Shown one piece after another: positions 23,416 to 33,661 of a DNA stretch of 64,000 bases (position 1 is the first letter of the stretch; every line of letters starts with the position of its first letter). Source of the DNA: Artocarpus heterophyllus. Its lineage: Eukaryota > Streptophyta > Magnoliopsida > Rosales > Moraceae. The stretch lies in contig CM046354.1 in assembly GCA_025403435.1 (NCBI GenBank), positions 16,227,836 to 16,291,835 of the forward strand, given 5' to 3'. Under the pieces are notes generated by a model, which worked only from the letters and a program-made list of their open reading frames with translations, had not been told where the DNA came from and searched no databases. A program made the position numbers and the translations under genes.

Positions 23416-24903
23416 ATGGTTATTGCTCGGGGACGCAAGGCTGGAACTCTCTACATGAACTCAAGTTGCAGAGATACCCTAGCAGTTGCTGATTCTGCTG
23501 TCAATATTGAGCTATGGCATTATAGGCTCGATCACATGAGTGAGAAGGGTATGAAGGTGCTTCACTGCAAAGGAAAACTGCCGGGTTTGAAAACTGTTGA
23601 TCACAGTTTGTGTGAAGCCTGCATCTTTGGTAAACAAAAGAGAGTGAGTTTCTCAAAGATGGGTAGAGAGCCTAAGTCCAGGAGATTGGAGCTTGTTCAC
23701 ACAGATGTGTGGGGGCCTGCGCCGGTGACTTCCCTTGGTGGCGCAAACTACTATGTGACGTTCATTGATGACTCAAGCAGGAAGGTATGGGTTTACTTTC
23801 TGAAAAACAAATCTGATGTGTTCGATGCTTTCAAGAGATGGAAAGCCATGGTGGAGAACGAGACAGATTTGAAGGTGAAGTGCTTGCAGTCTGACAATGG
23901 GGGAGAGTACTTAGATGAAGAGTTCAGGCGGTACTGTGCTGAGAATGGGATAAAGATGAGGAAGACCATTCCAGGGAAACCACAACAGAATGGGGTAGCT
24001 GAGAGGATGAACAGGACTTTAAACGAGCGTGCTAGGAGCATGAGGTTGCATGCGGGGCTGCCAAAGATGTTTTGGGCTGAGGCAATTAATACAGCCGCTC
24101 ATCTGATCAACAGAAGTCCATCCACACCACTGAAGTTCAAGCTACCGGAAGAAGTATGGAGCCATAAACAGGTTAATCTCTCTTACTTGAGAGTGTTTGG
24201 GTGTGTTTCCTATGCACACATTGATTCTGCTGCTAGAAGTAAACTGGATGCCAAGTCAAAGAAGTGTTTTCTGGTTGGCTATGGCGGACTTGAGTTTGGT
24301 TATCGTCTCTGGGATGACCAAAGCCGGAAGATTATCAGGAGCAAGGATGTGATCTTCAACGAAGGTGTTCTGTATAAGGACAGAGACAGCACGGACTCCA
24401 GCGGTTCAGGTTCTAAAGATAAGAAGCCTGAGGTGATTCCATTGAAGGATCTGCCTGAAGTGAAGGTGCAAAATCCAGATGTTGAAGACCAGGAAAACAT
24501 AGCTCCAAAAAGAAACCAGATGACTCCTGCCACACCAGTCAGGAGGTCTAGCAGGACAATTAGACCGCCACAGAGATACTCCCCATCTCTGCATTACATC
24601 TTATTGACCGACAGAGGTGAGCCAGAGAGCTTTGATGAAGCCGTGGAGGCTGGAGATTCGGTCAAGTGGGAATTAGCCATGAGGGACGAGTTGGATCGGA
24701 CATGGCAACTGGCAAAGTTACCACAGGGTAAAAAGTCCTTGCACAACAAGAGGGTATACCGGGCAAAAGATAAAAGTGCTGGTAGCAAGCGGTATAAGGC
24801 AAGGTGGGTGGTAAAAGGATCCAGAGATATGCTCACCAAGATGGATTCGATCGAGAAACTGAAGTTATGCGCAACTTCAGTTGGACTTCTCCATGAAGCA
24901 TGA
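23416..24903 (+). pseudogene. Copia integrase with vestigial RT start and polyprotein tail; RT and RNase H missing
   Basis: Same frame as the gag part. GAG-pre-integrase zinc motif (HYRLDHMS…CEACIFGKQKR), then the integrase core with HTDVWGP, QSDNGGEY and PQQNGVAERMNRT supplying the D,D,E residues. The LRVFGCVSYAH and FLVGYG regions follow, then a Pro-rich linker with VRRSSRTIRPPQR. RT begins normally (KRYKARWVVKG, ends 24819) but the next residues are SRDMLTKMDSIEKLKLC, the usual C-terminus of such polyproteins. Roughly 600 or more codons of RT and RNase H are therefore absent, with the frame kept. 495 codons, stop TGA at 24901. Confidence 0.94.
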
Positions 24904-24950
24904 GAAGTCGTTGCCGCTGCAGTGGGAGACATGGTGATTGATTAGTCTCC

Positions 24951-24961
24951 AAGTGGGAGAT
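24951..24961 (+). other. Polypurine tract of the Copia element
   Basis: AAGTGGGAGAT immediately before the 3' LTR, in the position and with the sequence usual for plus-strand priming in plant Copia elements. Confidence 0.85.
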
Positions 24962-25746
24962 TGTTGCAGATGTGGAGCCAAATCAAGTCGACAACCCAGC
25001 AAAAGGAAGAAAAAGGGAGAAAAACGCGTCCTCAAAGGCAGAGAGCAAGCGCCGCAGCGCTGGGATGAGGGCGCCTAGGCGCCATGAGGAGAGTGCCTAG
25101 GCGCCAGGTGGATTGCGCCTAGGCGCTATGTGGCAAACGCCTAGGGGCCAAGGGCTTTACGTCTAGGCGCCAAGGGCTTTACGCCTAGGCGCAAAGAGGA
25201 TGGCGCCTAGGCGCCAGGTGAAGAGCGCCTAGGCGCCGCAGGGGAACGCCGCAGCGCTCGTTACGAGCGCCGCGGTGCTGACGCTCTGTGCTGCGCGATG
25301 TTTTTTGAATCAGAGTCGATTTCAAAGGTCCCAAAAACGAGAAACCACTAGGGTTTCCCATAAGTTGTGAATTTTCTCCTCCTTTGGTTATAAATAGACA
25401 CAAGATGGCTAGGGTTGGGTGTGTGTGAAAATTGTGAGAGGCATAATTTTGTGAGAGGCAAAATTCTTAAGAGCTTCATCCTTGAGAGAGAAAACTTCCC
25501 ATTGGGTGTTAGACAGAAGAGAGTTTTGGTAAGCACAATTTGTGAGTGTGTGAGAAACTGCTCTTGTAATTTGTAATCTCCTTCATCATAGTGGAATCTG
25601 CAAGCGGCAAAAATAGGACGTAGTCTCAAATTTGGATGAACCTGTATAAAAATTTGGTGTCTCTTTTTCTTCTTTTCTCCTATTTATTTTCTGCAATTAT
25701 TCGTTCTTGCGATCCTTGGAATTAGGAGTCGTCTAATTCCCCAACA
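24962..25746 (+). repeat. 3' LTR of the Copia element
   Basis: TGTTGCAGATG…CCAACA, 785 bp, about 97% identical to the 5' LTR by eye outside array gains and losses. Array units start at 25049, 25071, 25093, 25115, 25137, 25159, 25181, 25203, 25225, 25246 and 25267: again 11 units. Relative to the 5' LTR one unit near the start is missing and one unit around 25159 is extra, as slippage in 22-bp steps would give. Confidence 0.95.
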
Positions 25747-25866
25747 TGTATGCTATATATATATATATATCTTTGTATATAGTAACATGTACTAATTCAA
25801 ACAAATTATAATTTACATTCAATGAAAATATGTGCAAGTCTCTCAATGTAGAATTTGGCATAGATA

Positions 25867-26908
25867 AGGTTTCACAGCCTTAAGTCTTCGAGAGGTCTTC
25901 GAGAGAGATAAAGAACCGAGTAACAGTCACTAGAGAGGGAGAGGTCTGAGGCAAGTGGGCTAGCACGTTGCTGGCCTATTGGCCTTCGAACTTCGTCAAG
26001 GAAGTCTTCTTCAGCTGATCTTCGTCATGCCGGGGAGCATGTCGTCGAGGGAGAGAAGTATTGCACTAACCGACGGACAAGAGGGGAGACCAAAGAAAGC
26101 TCAGTGCCACCATCGACTAGAGATCAGATCCATGGGAAGAAACACCATGGTTGTTCGCGGCAGTCGTGAGTCGTGTGAAACTTCCCCAGTTTTAGTCTGG
26201 GTCAGTTGGGAAAGGAGGGGGTACAGGGTGGGACTATTGTGGTTTGCATGTGCCTGTTTGTCGCTCATTGTGCCTCGGCATTAAGGGACTTGACCACGAG
26301 TGAGGTCGGGTTCGTGCCGCCGGGTGAGGGTGGGTTAAGGCAGGGTTGGCTCTGTCGTGGGGAGGTCCGAGGAAGGTGTTGTGGGGAAGGAAGATCAGGT
26401 GCTGCGGGGGATCTCCGATGGGTAGGGGACTTGGGCTAGGAAAGTGAGGCTATTGGGTGGAAGGTGTTGAGGGTGCTCGGATTCGAGGATCACAGTGAAG
26501 ACGAAGTCCAGATGTTGTGTTCTGTTTTGTGTGTTTTATGGATTTATTGTAATAAGACCAACAACATTCTCGTCGATCGACAGTAGTTTAAATGTAATAA
26601 AGGAGGTGGCCTCCCCATCTCCTGTTGATGTTCGAATGTCTCCTCCACCCATTAAGGGCAAAAGGTGTGTAGATCTCTGGCTAGACGTTAGTCTAAGTTG
26701 AATGTGTGTACCCTTTGTATGAATAGTTTCGTTAGGGTGGCTTGTGTGGCAAAATCAGTAATACTGACCTACTTATGAGTCAAGGGTAAAATAAAACTGC
26801 TTAGTCATGTGAGTGGCACCCATTTTGTTGGCTCTAATTTTATACTATATTCTTGCTCTTAGTGGCTTTTAATTGAAGCTTTCTTAGCCGATTATTAAGA
26901 AAAAAAAA
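25867..26908 (+). mobile_element. Poly(A)-tailed retroposed sequence (1042 bp) with 11-bp target duplication
   Basis: TGGCATAGATA occurs at 25856-25866 and again at 26909-26919, directly after a nine-A tail (26900-26908). An A-tail plus a long direct repeat is the signature of LINE-type target-primed insertion. The inserted DNA is clearly GC-richer than its flanks, especially 25970-26480, and carries open frames without recognisable domains. It could be a 5'-truncated or internally deleted LINE, a SINE-like composite, or a processed transcript; I do not recognise the source. Confidence 0.8.
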
Positions 26909-26919
26909 TGGCATAGATA

Positions 26920-27580
26920 GATATTTAGAAAAGCCATTCTAGTAGACGAATGAAAATTCAAAAGCTCTAATTTTGATGGCTGGTGGGCGGTGGCCCTAGT
27001 TAATTGACAACTCCTTTGTTCTTTATGACCTTAACAAGTCCAAGATTCTAGTATTGACATAGCCACTAACCCAAAAAAGAAAAAAAAAATGACATATGTA
27101 ACTAAGTCATACATCTTCTAGACTATCCAAAAAACATTAGTTACTTTTTCCACAAAAAATAAAAAAGAGATGATAAACATTATTAGATCTATTTCGTTTC
27201 TGGATTACAATTCAAGTCCAAGCTCCTTCTCTCACGTTTCAGATCTTGCCCTCTATTTTCCCTTTGCGTGGTTGCTCAAGGTGTGACTTCCAGAAGCAGT
27301 CAAAATTTGGAAAGGGAAGATGCCTACCGATACACAGACTAAAAGGATACATGTTCTTTTTATTTTTATTTTTACTAATTGAGTGCCTTGTGCAAAGAGT
27401 AATTTTTTACGTTCTATGTTATAATTAAATTTTCAATTTTCATGTTATTATTATTCTAGCTTATTTAGCAACAGAGATTTTAATTGGTTGTTAATACACA
27501 ATTAAAAAAGTGGCCAAAATGGAGCACAAAAACAGATCATCCTCTTTTATATATGTTAAGATGATGCAATAATAGTTGAA
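26920..27580. other. AT-rich intergenic DNA
   Basis: No gene recognised; poly-A tracts at about 27075-27090 and short frames only. Confidence 0.55.
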
Positions 27581-28829
27581 AGGATTGCGCCAAAAAAAAA
27601 AATTATTTAAAGGGAACTATTTGAGAAAAAAAATGCTTTAGTGGGCCAATTAGAAAAAAAAAATTGTTTATAAGGATCATTGTAGTAAAAGAACTAAACT
27701 GCAGCAAGAGAGGAAAAAGAGATATTTCAAAGAAGCACATTGAAAGAGAATAAAATTGCTGAGTATCCCTTGGCAAAAGGAAAAAAAAAAAAAGTGGGGA
27801 TATAGTTGTAAGAGATTCTAATAATGGGGGCAAGCAAAGAAGGAAAAAATATTTCAAGAAAACACATTGCAAAAAAACAAAGTTGAAATGCTAAGGAGCC
27901 TTTGGGGAAAGTAGGCAGAAAAAGGGAGAAAAAAAAAAGGAAAGACAGAAAGAAAGAAAGAAAGAAAAGCTGTGATGGCTGGTTGAAGGTAGAGAGGGAC
28001 AAATAAACCCGTTTGATACTTTTATCTATAACTAGTAATGCGCATGCGTTTCACGTGTTTTTTTTTATACAAAGATTTAAAAGTTTATGTAAAGTTTTTT
28101 TTGTACGAAAATCTAAAACGTCGAAAATGCAAATAAAAGGAAAAAAAATGAAAAAAAATAAACAAGAGGAAGAAAAAAGAGTATAAAAGAAAAAAAATAA
28201 AAAGAGGATAAGAAAAGCCAATAAAAAAGGATTAAAAAATAAAAGAAAATAATACCAAAAAATGAAGAGAAAAAAGCCAAAAAGTTAAAACGTTAAAAAA
28301 AATAAAAATCCTGTAGAAGGACACGTGTCACCAACAAAAATTGTTCATTGGCTCTTTTAAGATAGTACAGTCTAGTTCAAAAATGTGCTCTGCACGTGTT
28401 GCTACGTGGGAATCACTGGAGCAGCTTATTATTTCCTACGCTAGGAAAGAAAGCAAAGTAAAAAAAAAAAAATACATAATTGATATTGGCGACAGAAGGT
28501 GAAAACTATATATGATGTCAAAAAAAAAAGAATATAAGGTTTTAAACGAATAAAAAGGAAAAAAAGAAGAAGAAGAAAATGAAGAAGGAAAAAAAAAGAG
28601 AATGCAGGAGGGGCCAACATGCGAAGAATGGTGGAGATAGGATCAAAACTCTCATTGGCATTTTCATATATGGTATAGAATGGATAGGTTTTTTAGAAAA
28701 GTACGTCCGACAAAGAATTAAACTGTAGATGGAAAAAGGAAAAAAAAAAGTAACATAAAGACATATATAAAAGACATTGTTTTAATAGGAGCAAAGAGAG
28801 AAAAAAAAATATTTCAAAATACATCGTAA

Positions 28830-29951
28830 AAGATTAAACTGAATTAGCATTTGACAAAAAGAAAAAAATAAAAAAGAAAAAAATCTGTGATAAGATTAAG
28901 TAAAACGAATACAAAAAACAACAAATGGGAAGATTGACATGTGACAAAAGAGGAGTATAGAAGAAATTATTTTAAGAGCACTTTTATTGTAAGAGTTGTT
29001 TTTTTAAAATAAAAACGGTTGTTTTAACAATTGAATTAAGATGTTAGTATTTTTTTTTTTTGGGTGCATGTCTACATAAAAAATTTAAAGTGTGCAACAC
29101 AAAATTGTTCCAATCACATGTTAGATTATTGAAAATTTAATCTAATAATTAAAACATCAATACCACGAATAATTAAAAACAATAGGTGTTGCCGTAAAAA
29201 TTCTCTTACTTTGATACGAACAAAGCTAGAAGAAAAAGTGTTTTAGTACATCGTAAAACCAATTTGGACTAACGCAACATTTGACAAAAATGAATAAAAA
29301 AATTAAAAAAGGAAAAAGTAAAAATAAAAAAGCAAAAAGAGAGAGTAACATGCGGTCCAAAGGTTGTTAAAATCAAAAGCCAAGAATGGCAAAAAGAAAA
29401 AATGGTAAAAGAAGTTAGAAAGGACATTAAACTAAAAGCAAAAAACAAAAAAATAGGAGCCTGACATGTGGCGTAAGAAGGAGAACTCTTTTTGGCTCTT
29501 CTAAATATGTATAGATAGTTATAAACACGCGCTATGTCCGTGCGTTACTTACTTACGTTTTTTACTATACAGATCCAAAATTTCTTTTAAAAAATTAGTT
29601 ATACTTATTTATTATTCTCCTAATAGTTCAGTTTAGTAAAAAAAAAAAACATTAATAGTGGCCAATGTTAGGGACAAAATTGACTACTTATAATTTTTTT
29701 AGGTAATCTTACATTCAAAAACAATAATTTTAGTAAGAAAATTGAGGCGGAAAAGGTTAAATATAAAATGTCAGAACGAAATTTAAAGAACGAAATTTGG
29801 AGACCATACTTAATAAATAATAAATAATAATTTAGAGGATGTAAAAAAATATATACATATTATAAAAATATTTTAATTATATACATTAAGGAACATAATT
29901 TAATGAAGAGAATCTAAAAATATGTAAAAAAATTAAGAAATAATTCAAAAT
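28830..29951 (+). repeat. 1.1-kb tandem repeat, unit 1
   Basis: Begins AAGATTAAAC and matches 29952-31055 in order along its length, including 'gggaagattgacatgtgaca', 'ttagattattgaaaatttaa' and 'cacgcgctatgt…gcgtg'. Similarity is high by eye. Non-coding. Confidence 0.85.
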
Positions 29952-31055
29952 AAGATTAAACAGAATTAGCACCTGACAAAAAAAAAAAGAAGAAAAAATC
30001 TGTAATAAGATTTAAGTAAAACGAATACAAAAACAACAAAAGGGAAGATTGACATGTGACAAAAGAGGAGTATAGAAGAAATTATTTTAAGAGCTCCTTT
30101 ATAGTAAGAGCTGTCTTTTTAAAATAAAAACGGTTGTTTTAACGATTGAATTAAGATGTTAGTATTTTTTTTTATGAATATACACCTAAAAAATTTAAAG
30201 TGTGCAACACAAAATTATTTCAATCACATGTTAGATTATTGAAAATTTAATCTAATAATTAAAACATCAATACCACTAATAATTAAAAACAATAGATGCT
30301 GTCGTAAAAATTCTCTTACTTTGAAACGAACAAGGCTAGAAGAAAAAGTGTTTTAGTACATCGTAAAACCAATTTGGACTAACGCAACATTTAACAAAAA
30401 TGAATAAAAAAATTAAAAATATATTAAAAAAGGAAAAAGTAAGAAAAAGTAAAATCAAAAATAAAAAAGAGAGAGTGACATGCGGTCCAAAGGATGTTAA
30501 AATCAAAAAGCAAGAATTGCAAAAAGAAAAAATGTTAAAAGAAGTTAGAAAGGACATTAAACTGAAAGGAAAAAACAAAAAATAGGAGGCTGACATGTGG
30601 AGCAAGAAGAACTCTTTTTGGCTGTTTTAAATATGTATAGATAGTTATAAGCACGCGCTATGTGCGTGCATTACTTACTTACATTTTTTACTATGCAGAT
30701 CCAAAATTTCTTTTAAAAAATTAGTTATACTTATTTACTATTCTTCTAATAGTTTAGTTTAGTGGGAAAAAAGCATTAATAGGGGGCCAAAGTTGGGGAC
30801 AAAATTGACTAGTTATAATTTTTTTTAAAGTAATCTCACATTCGAGAACAATAATTTTAATAAGAGAATTAAGGTGGAAAAAGTTAAATAAAAAAGATTA
30901 AAACGAAATTTGGAGACCATGCTTAATAAATAATAAATAATAATTTAGAGGATGTAAAAGAATATACATATTATAAAAGTATTTTGATTATATACATTAA
31001 GGAACATAATTTAATGAAGAGAATCTAAAAATATGTAAAAAAATTAAGAAATAAC
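29952..31055 (+). repeat. 1.1-kb tandem repeat, unit 2
   Basis: Direct copy of 28830-29951, slightly shorter because of small A-tract deletions. It ends at 'aattaagaaataa', where the purine-rich DNA continues with different sequence. Confidence 0.85.
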
Positions 31056-31979
31056 AACAAAAAAACATAAAAATGAGAATGAACAAAAATAAAGCGTTGA
31101 AGATACAAATAAAAAAGCAAAGAGGACAAAAAAACGGAAGAAAAGAAAATTAAGAAAAGAAAAAAAAAGGAAAAAAGATGGGAAAGGGAAAAAAGAAAAA
31201 AAAAGAACAAAGGAAAACAAAAAAATGAAAAAAAGGGAGGGGGAACGTTCCATCCCTTCCACGCATCACCCATGAAGAAGAGGCATTTGCTTCTTTTACA
31301 ATGGTATAGATTTAGAGTTAAGATAACAGTTTTAAGGTATTTTAAAGAATGAATAAAAAAAATGATAATTATACTAACACTCTTTATATTTTACTCAAAT
31401 TACAGAGACACTCTCTAAACTAAAACTAATCGCACTGACACCCCCTAACTGTTCAAAAAAAAAAAAATACAGAGACGAAGGTTAACTACGAGTTGACCAT
31501 TAATTTTGTTAAAAATGTCAAAAATATCCCTCCATCCATAAAAAAATGTTTTTAAATATTTATGTTGCAAAAATGATTTTTTTTTTTACCCTTCTTTGAC
31601 ATTATAAATGAGCTTGAGAGGCTGTTTGTTGGAGGAGTTCAAGAGGTTTGAACCCAATTTTCAAGTTGAGAATGTGTTTGGTTCTAAAAATTGAAACCTT
31701 GTTTCAAATGTTGACAAGAAAAGTTGAGAGCAAAATTTCAAACTTAAAAAAATCAATCCCCCTTGATTTTAAAACTCCAAACTCAGCAAACTCATAACTT
31801 AGGTGTATTTTGACTCATTTTTTTTTATTATTCAAACACAATTTCAAATTTTATTCCCTTTTAAACTCAAAACCAACTAGACATCCAAATCTCAATTTGG
31901 ATTCTAGTTTCAAACTACACTTTTTAAAGTTTCCATCTCAAACTTAAAAATTCAAGCACCATGATTCGAACCACAGACC

Positions 31980-33475
31980 CTAAATAATTTTATACACTTG
32001 TAAATTTAAATTTCACTTTAATACAAGATAAAAAAAAATGTTTTTCTTTTCTTTTCTCTTTTTCTCCAAAGCACATTTCAATCTCAAGAAAATTAAAACA
32101 AATTAAAATGTTGATTTGGAGGCATTTCGAATTCAAAAATTGAAGTCTAGAGGAAATCGAGAGGAAAAACAAGTCTTTTGAAATAGTCAAAATGGCATCC
32201 CAGAGCCAAATTTTCCATGCCCCTGCACGAGAAGACAAAACCGTGGCGTCCCCACAAGAAAATCAGTAGCCCTAGTCATGGCCAGGCTAAATTACCTTGT
32301 GGCTGTGCGTCGTTTCTGTACCATGGTGTAGCTGCGCCAAAATTCCTCATGGTCACGCGTGTCCTGCTGTTAGGTTTTGTGCTTTTTTTTTTTTTCCAAG
32401 CATCTGCGCGATATTCTTTCTTGGCCTTGTGCATGTCTTAATTTTATCCCAAATTTGAGATCCAAAACACCAATTCACTGTGCATTTAACCTAGGGGTAT
32501 ATAAACCCATTATAGCATATGAGAGGGGGGGCCTTTGAGTAGATTTTGGCTTCCTAAATCAGAGGAAACCTATCCTAAAAGGTGGAGGAAGGATGCCATG
32601 GGAGAGAGCTTCAGTGGAGCCGACGCAAAATACGTTCTTTTCTCTTACTCTTTCTCCTTTTTCCTTTACAATTCTATTAATTTATTTTTATATGTATTAT
32701 GAATGATTTTTAAACTCTAAACTTAATTATGTAGAAATTGTATGAATAATTTCCAAATTTCCTATTGGAGATTGTTTGTGTTTCATCATAATTTCATGTT
32801 TATGATCATTTTCTTGTTATATTTAGACAACTAGATATAACTTAAGAATTGTCTAATGCTAGGTTAGAATGCTTGATCTATAATTGTCTTGAAATTTTAG
32901 CCATTAGTAGCAAATTATGGCACACAGTTGCAGCGAGGATTTTATGTGATTGTGATGTGAAATACAACATAGGTATGAACCTAGCTTCTGCGTATTTGTT
33001 GCCTAGATTAGCATATCTTTCTCAGCGTAAGGCTTACATTAGATTGAATTTAACTAGGTTTCTCCTAAGTTGTTTAATGGAAAAGGGTTTAATAGAGTGC
33101 TTATCTTATAATTATATATTGTAAGGAATGATCGGAGTAGTAGAGCTTCTCACTATCTATGGTTGTTGGTTTTAATGGAAAATTTGAAAATAAATTTTAT
33201 AATTATCTATATAATTAATGTTTAGTAGTAATGAATGATCCTATAACCAGTTTTAATTATAATTGTTTTATAATATTTTATTTATTTATTTCTATTTTAA
33301 ATTATTAATTTAGTTAAAAATCCAAAATCCTTGTCTTTGTGTTTAGTTTAATTTTAGGTCTTTAATGTTAATAACTAATTAATTAGACCCAATTCTCCTT
33401 CGGGAATGACCCTTGCTTACCATTTTACTCAATAATGACCATACTACAATTTAGTAAGGTTATAATTTTGGTAGT
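31980..33475 (+). mobile_element. LTR-like block, boundaries uncertain
   Basis: Resembles the U3-R-U5 of a plant Gypsy LTR: a GC-richer patch (32215-32420), TATATAAA at 32499-32506, then a leader and a long AT-rich segment ending in 'ccaattctccttcgggaatgacccttgc', a phrase type common at the ends of plant Gypsy LTRs. No pol sequence and no target duplication found, so it may be a solo LTR or a fragment. The 31056-31980 interval before it shows only AT-rich DNA. Confidence 0.4.
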
Positions 33476-33661
33476 CCCCTCGGAAGCCTATCAGTCACCA
33501 TCATAAGGCATTGAAACCAGTCTCCAAAAGCCACAAACGTAAGCGGCCCCATCAAAGGAAAGGATGACCATAACAGGTCTGGCCAACACTCGAAAACCAC
33601 CACACTTAGCCTTTGGCCAAGAAACTCTAGATTCGACTCCTTCCCAACTAGATTAGCCACA
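33476..33661. other. Non-repetitive flank of the minus-strand LTR-like block
   Basis: A GC-moderate segment resembling 35700-35920 on the other side of the LTR-like block in style (phrases such as cccaac…ttagcc). The two may be halves of one host sequence, but no exact target duplication was found. Confidence 0.3.

Larger units (their letters stand above)
21451..25746 (+). mobile_element. Copia (Ty1) LTR retrotransposon, 4296 bp, RT/RNase H deleted
   Basis: Flanked by the 5-bp target duplication TGTAT (21446-21450 and 25747-25751). Two LTRs of 785 bp each (21451-22235, 24962-25746), PBS TGGTATCAGAG at 22238, polypurine tract AAGTGGGAGAT at 24951-24961. The internal region encodes gag, protease and integrase, then jumps from the first residues of reverse transcriptase straight to the polyprotein tail (DMLTK…KLKLC), so RT and RNase H are missing. 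One in-frame TGA (23410) separates gag-protease from integrase. By eye the LTRs differ by about 3%, mostly C/T and G/A transitions, so the insertion is moderately recent. It could move only with enzymes supplied by a relative. Confidence 0.96.
27580..31310 (+). repeat. Purine-rich (A/G) repeat domain
   Basis: For about 3.7 kb the plus strand is dominated by A with G (GAAAAAG, AAAGAAAG), giving strong strand asymmetry. It is built of related blocks. Several end in a similar phrase (gacatgtgg… then ctcttttaa/ctaaatatg, then tatagat) and are followed by a GC-rich near-palindrome around cacgcgctatgtgcgtg or gcgcatgcg (28028, 29525, 30651). Short frames here are low-complexity and not genes. The family is unidentified; a related fragment lies at about 35970-36190. 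Confidence 0.75.

Noticed and set aside
25979..26439. Protein-coding gene in the GC-rich insert
   Set aside because: Frames lack domains and conserved starts; the poly(A) tail and TSD indicate a retroposed sequence.
27603..31273. Phe/Leu-rich minus-strand frames in the purine-rich domain
   Set aside because: Direct product of poly-purine DNA; homopolymeric composition, no start context.
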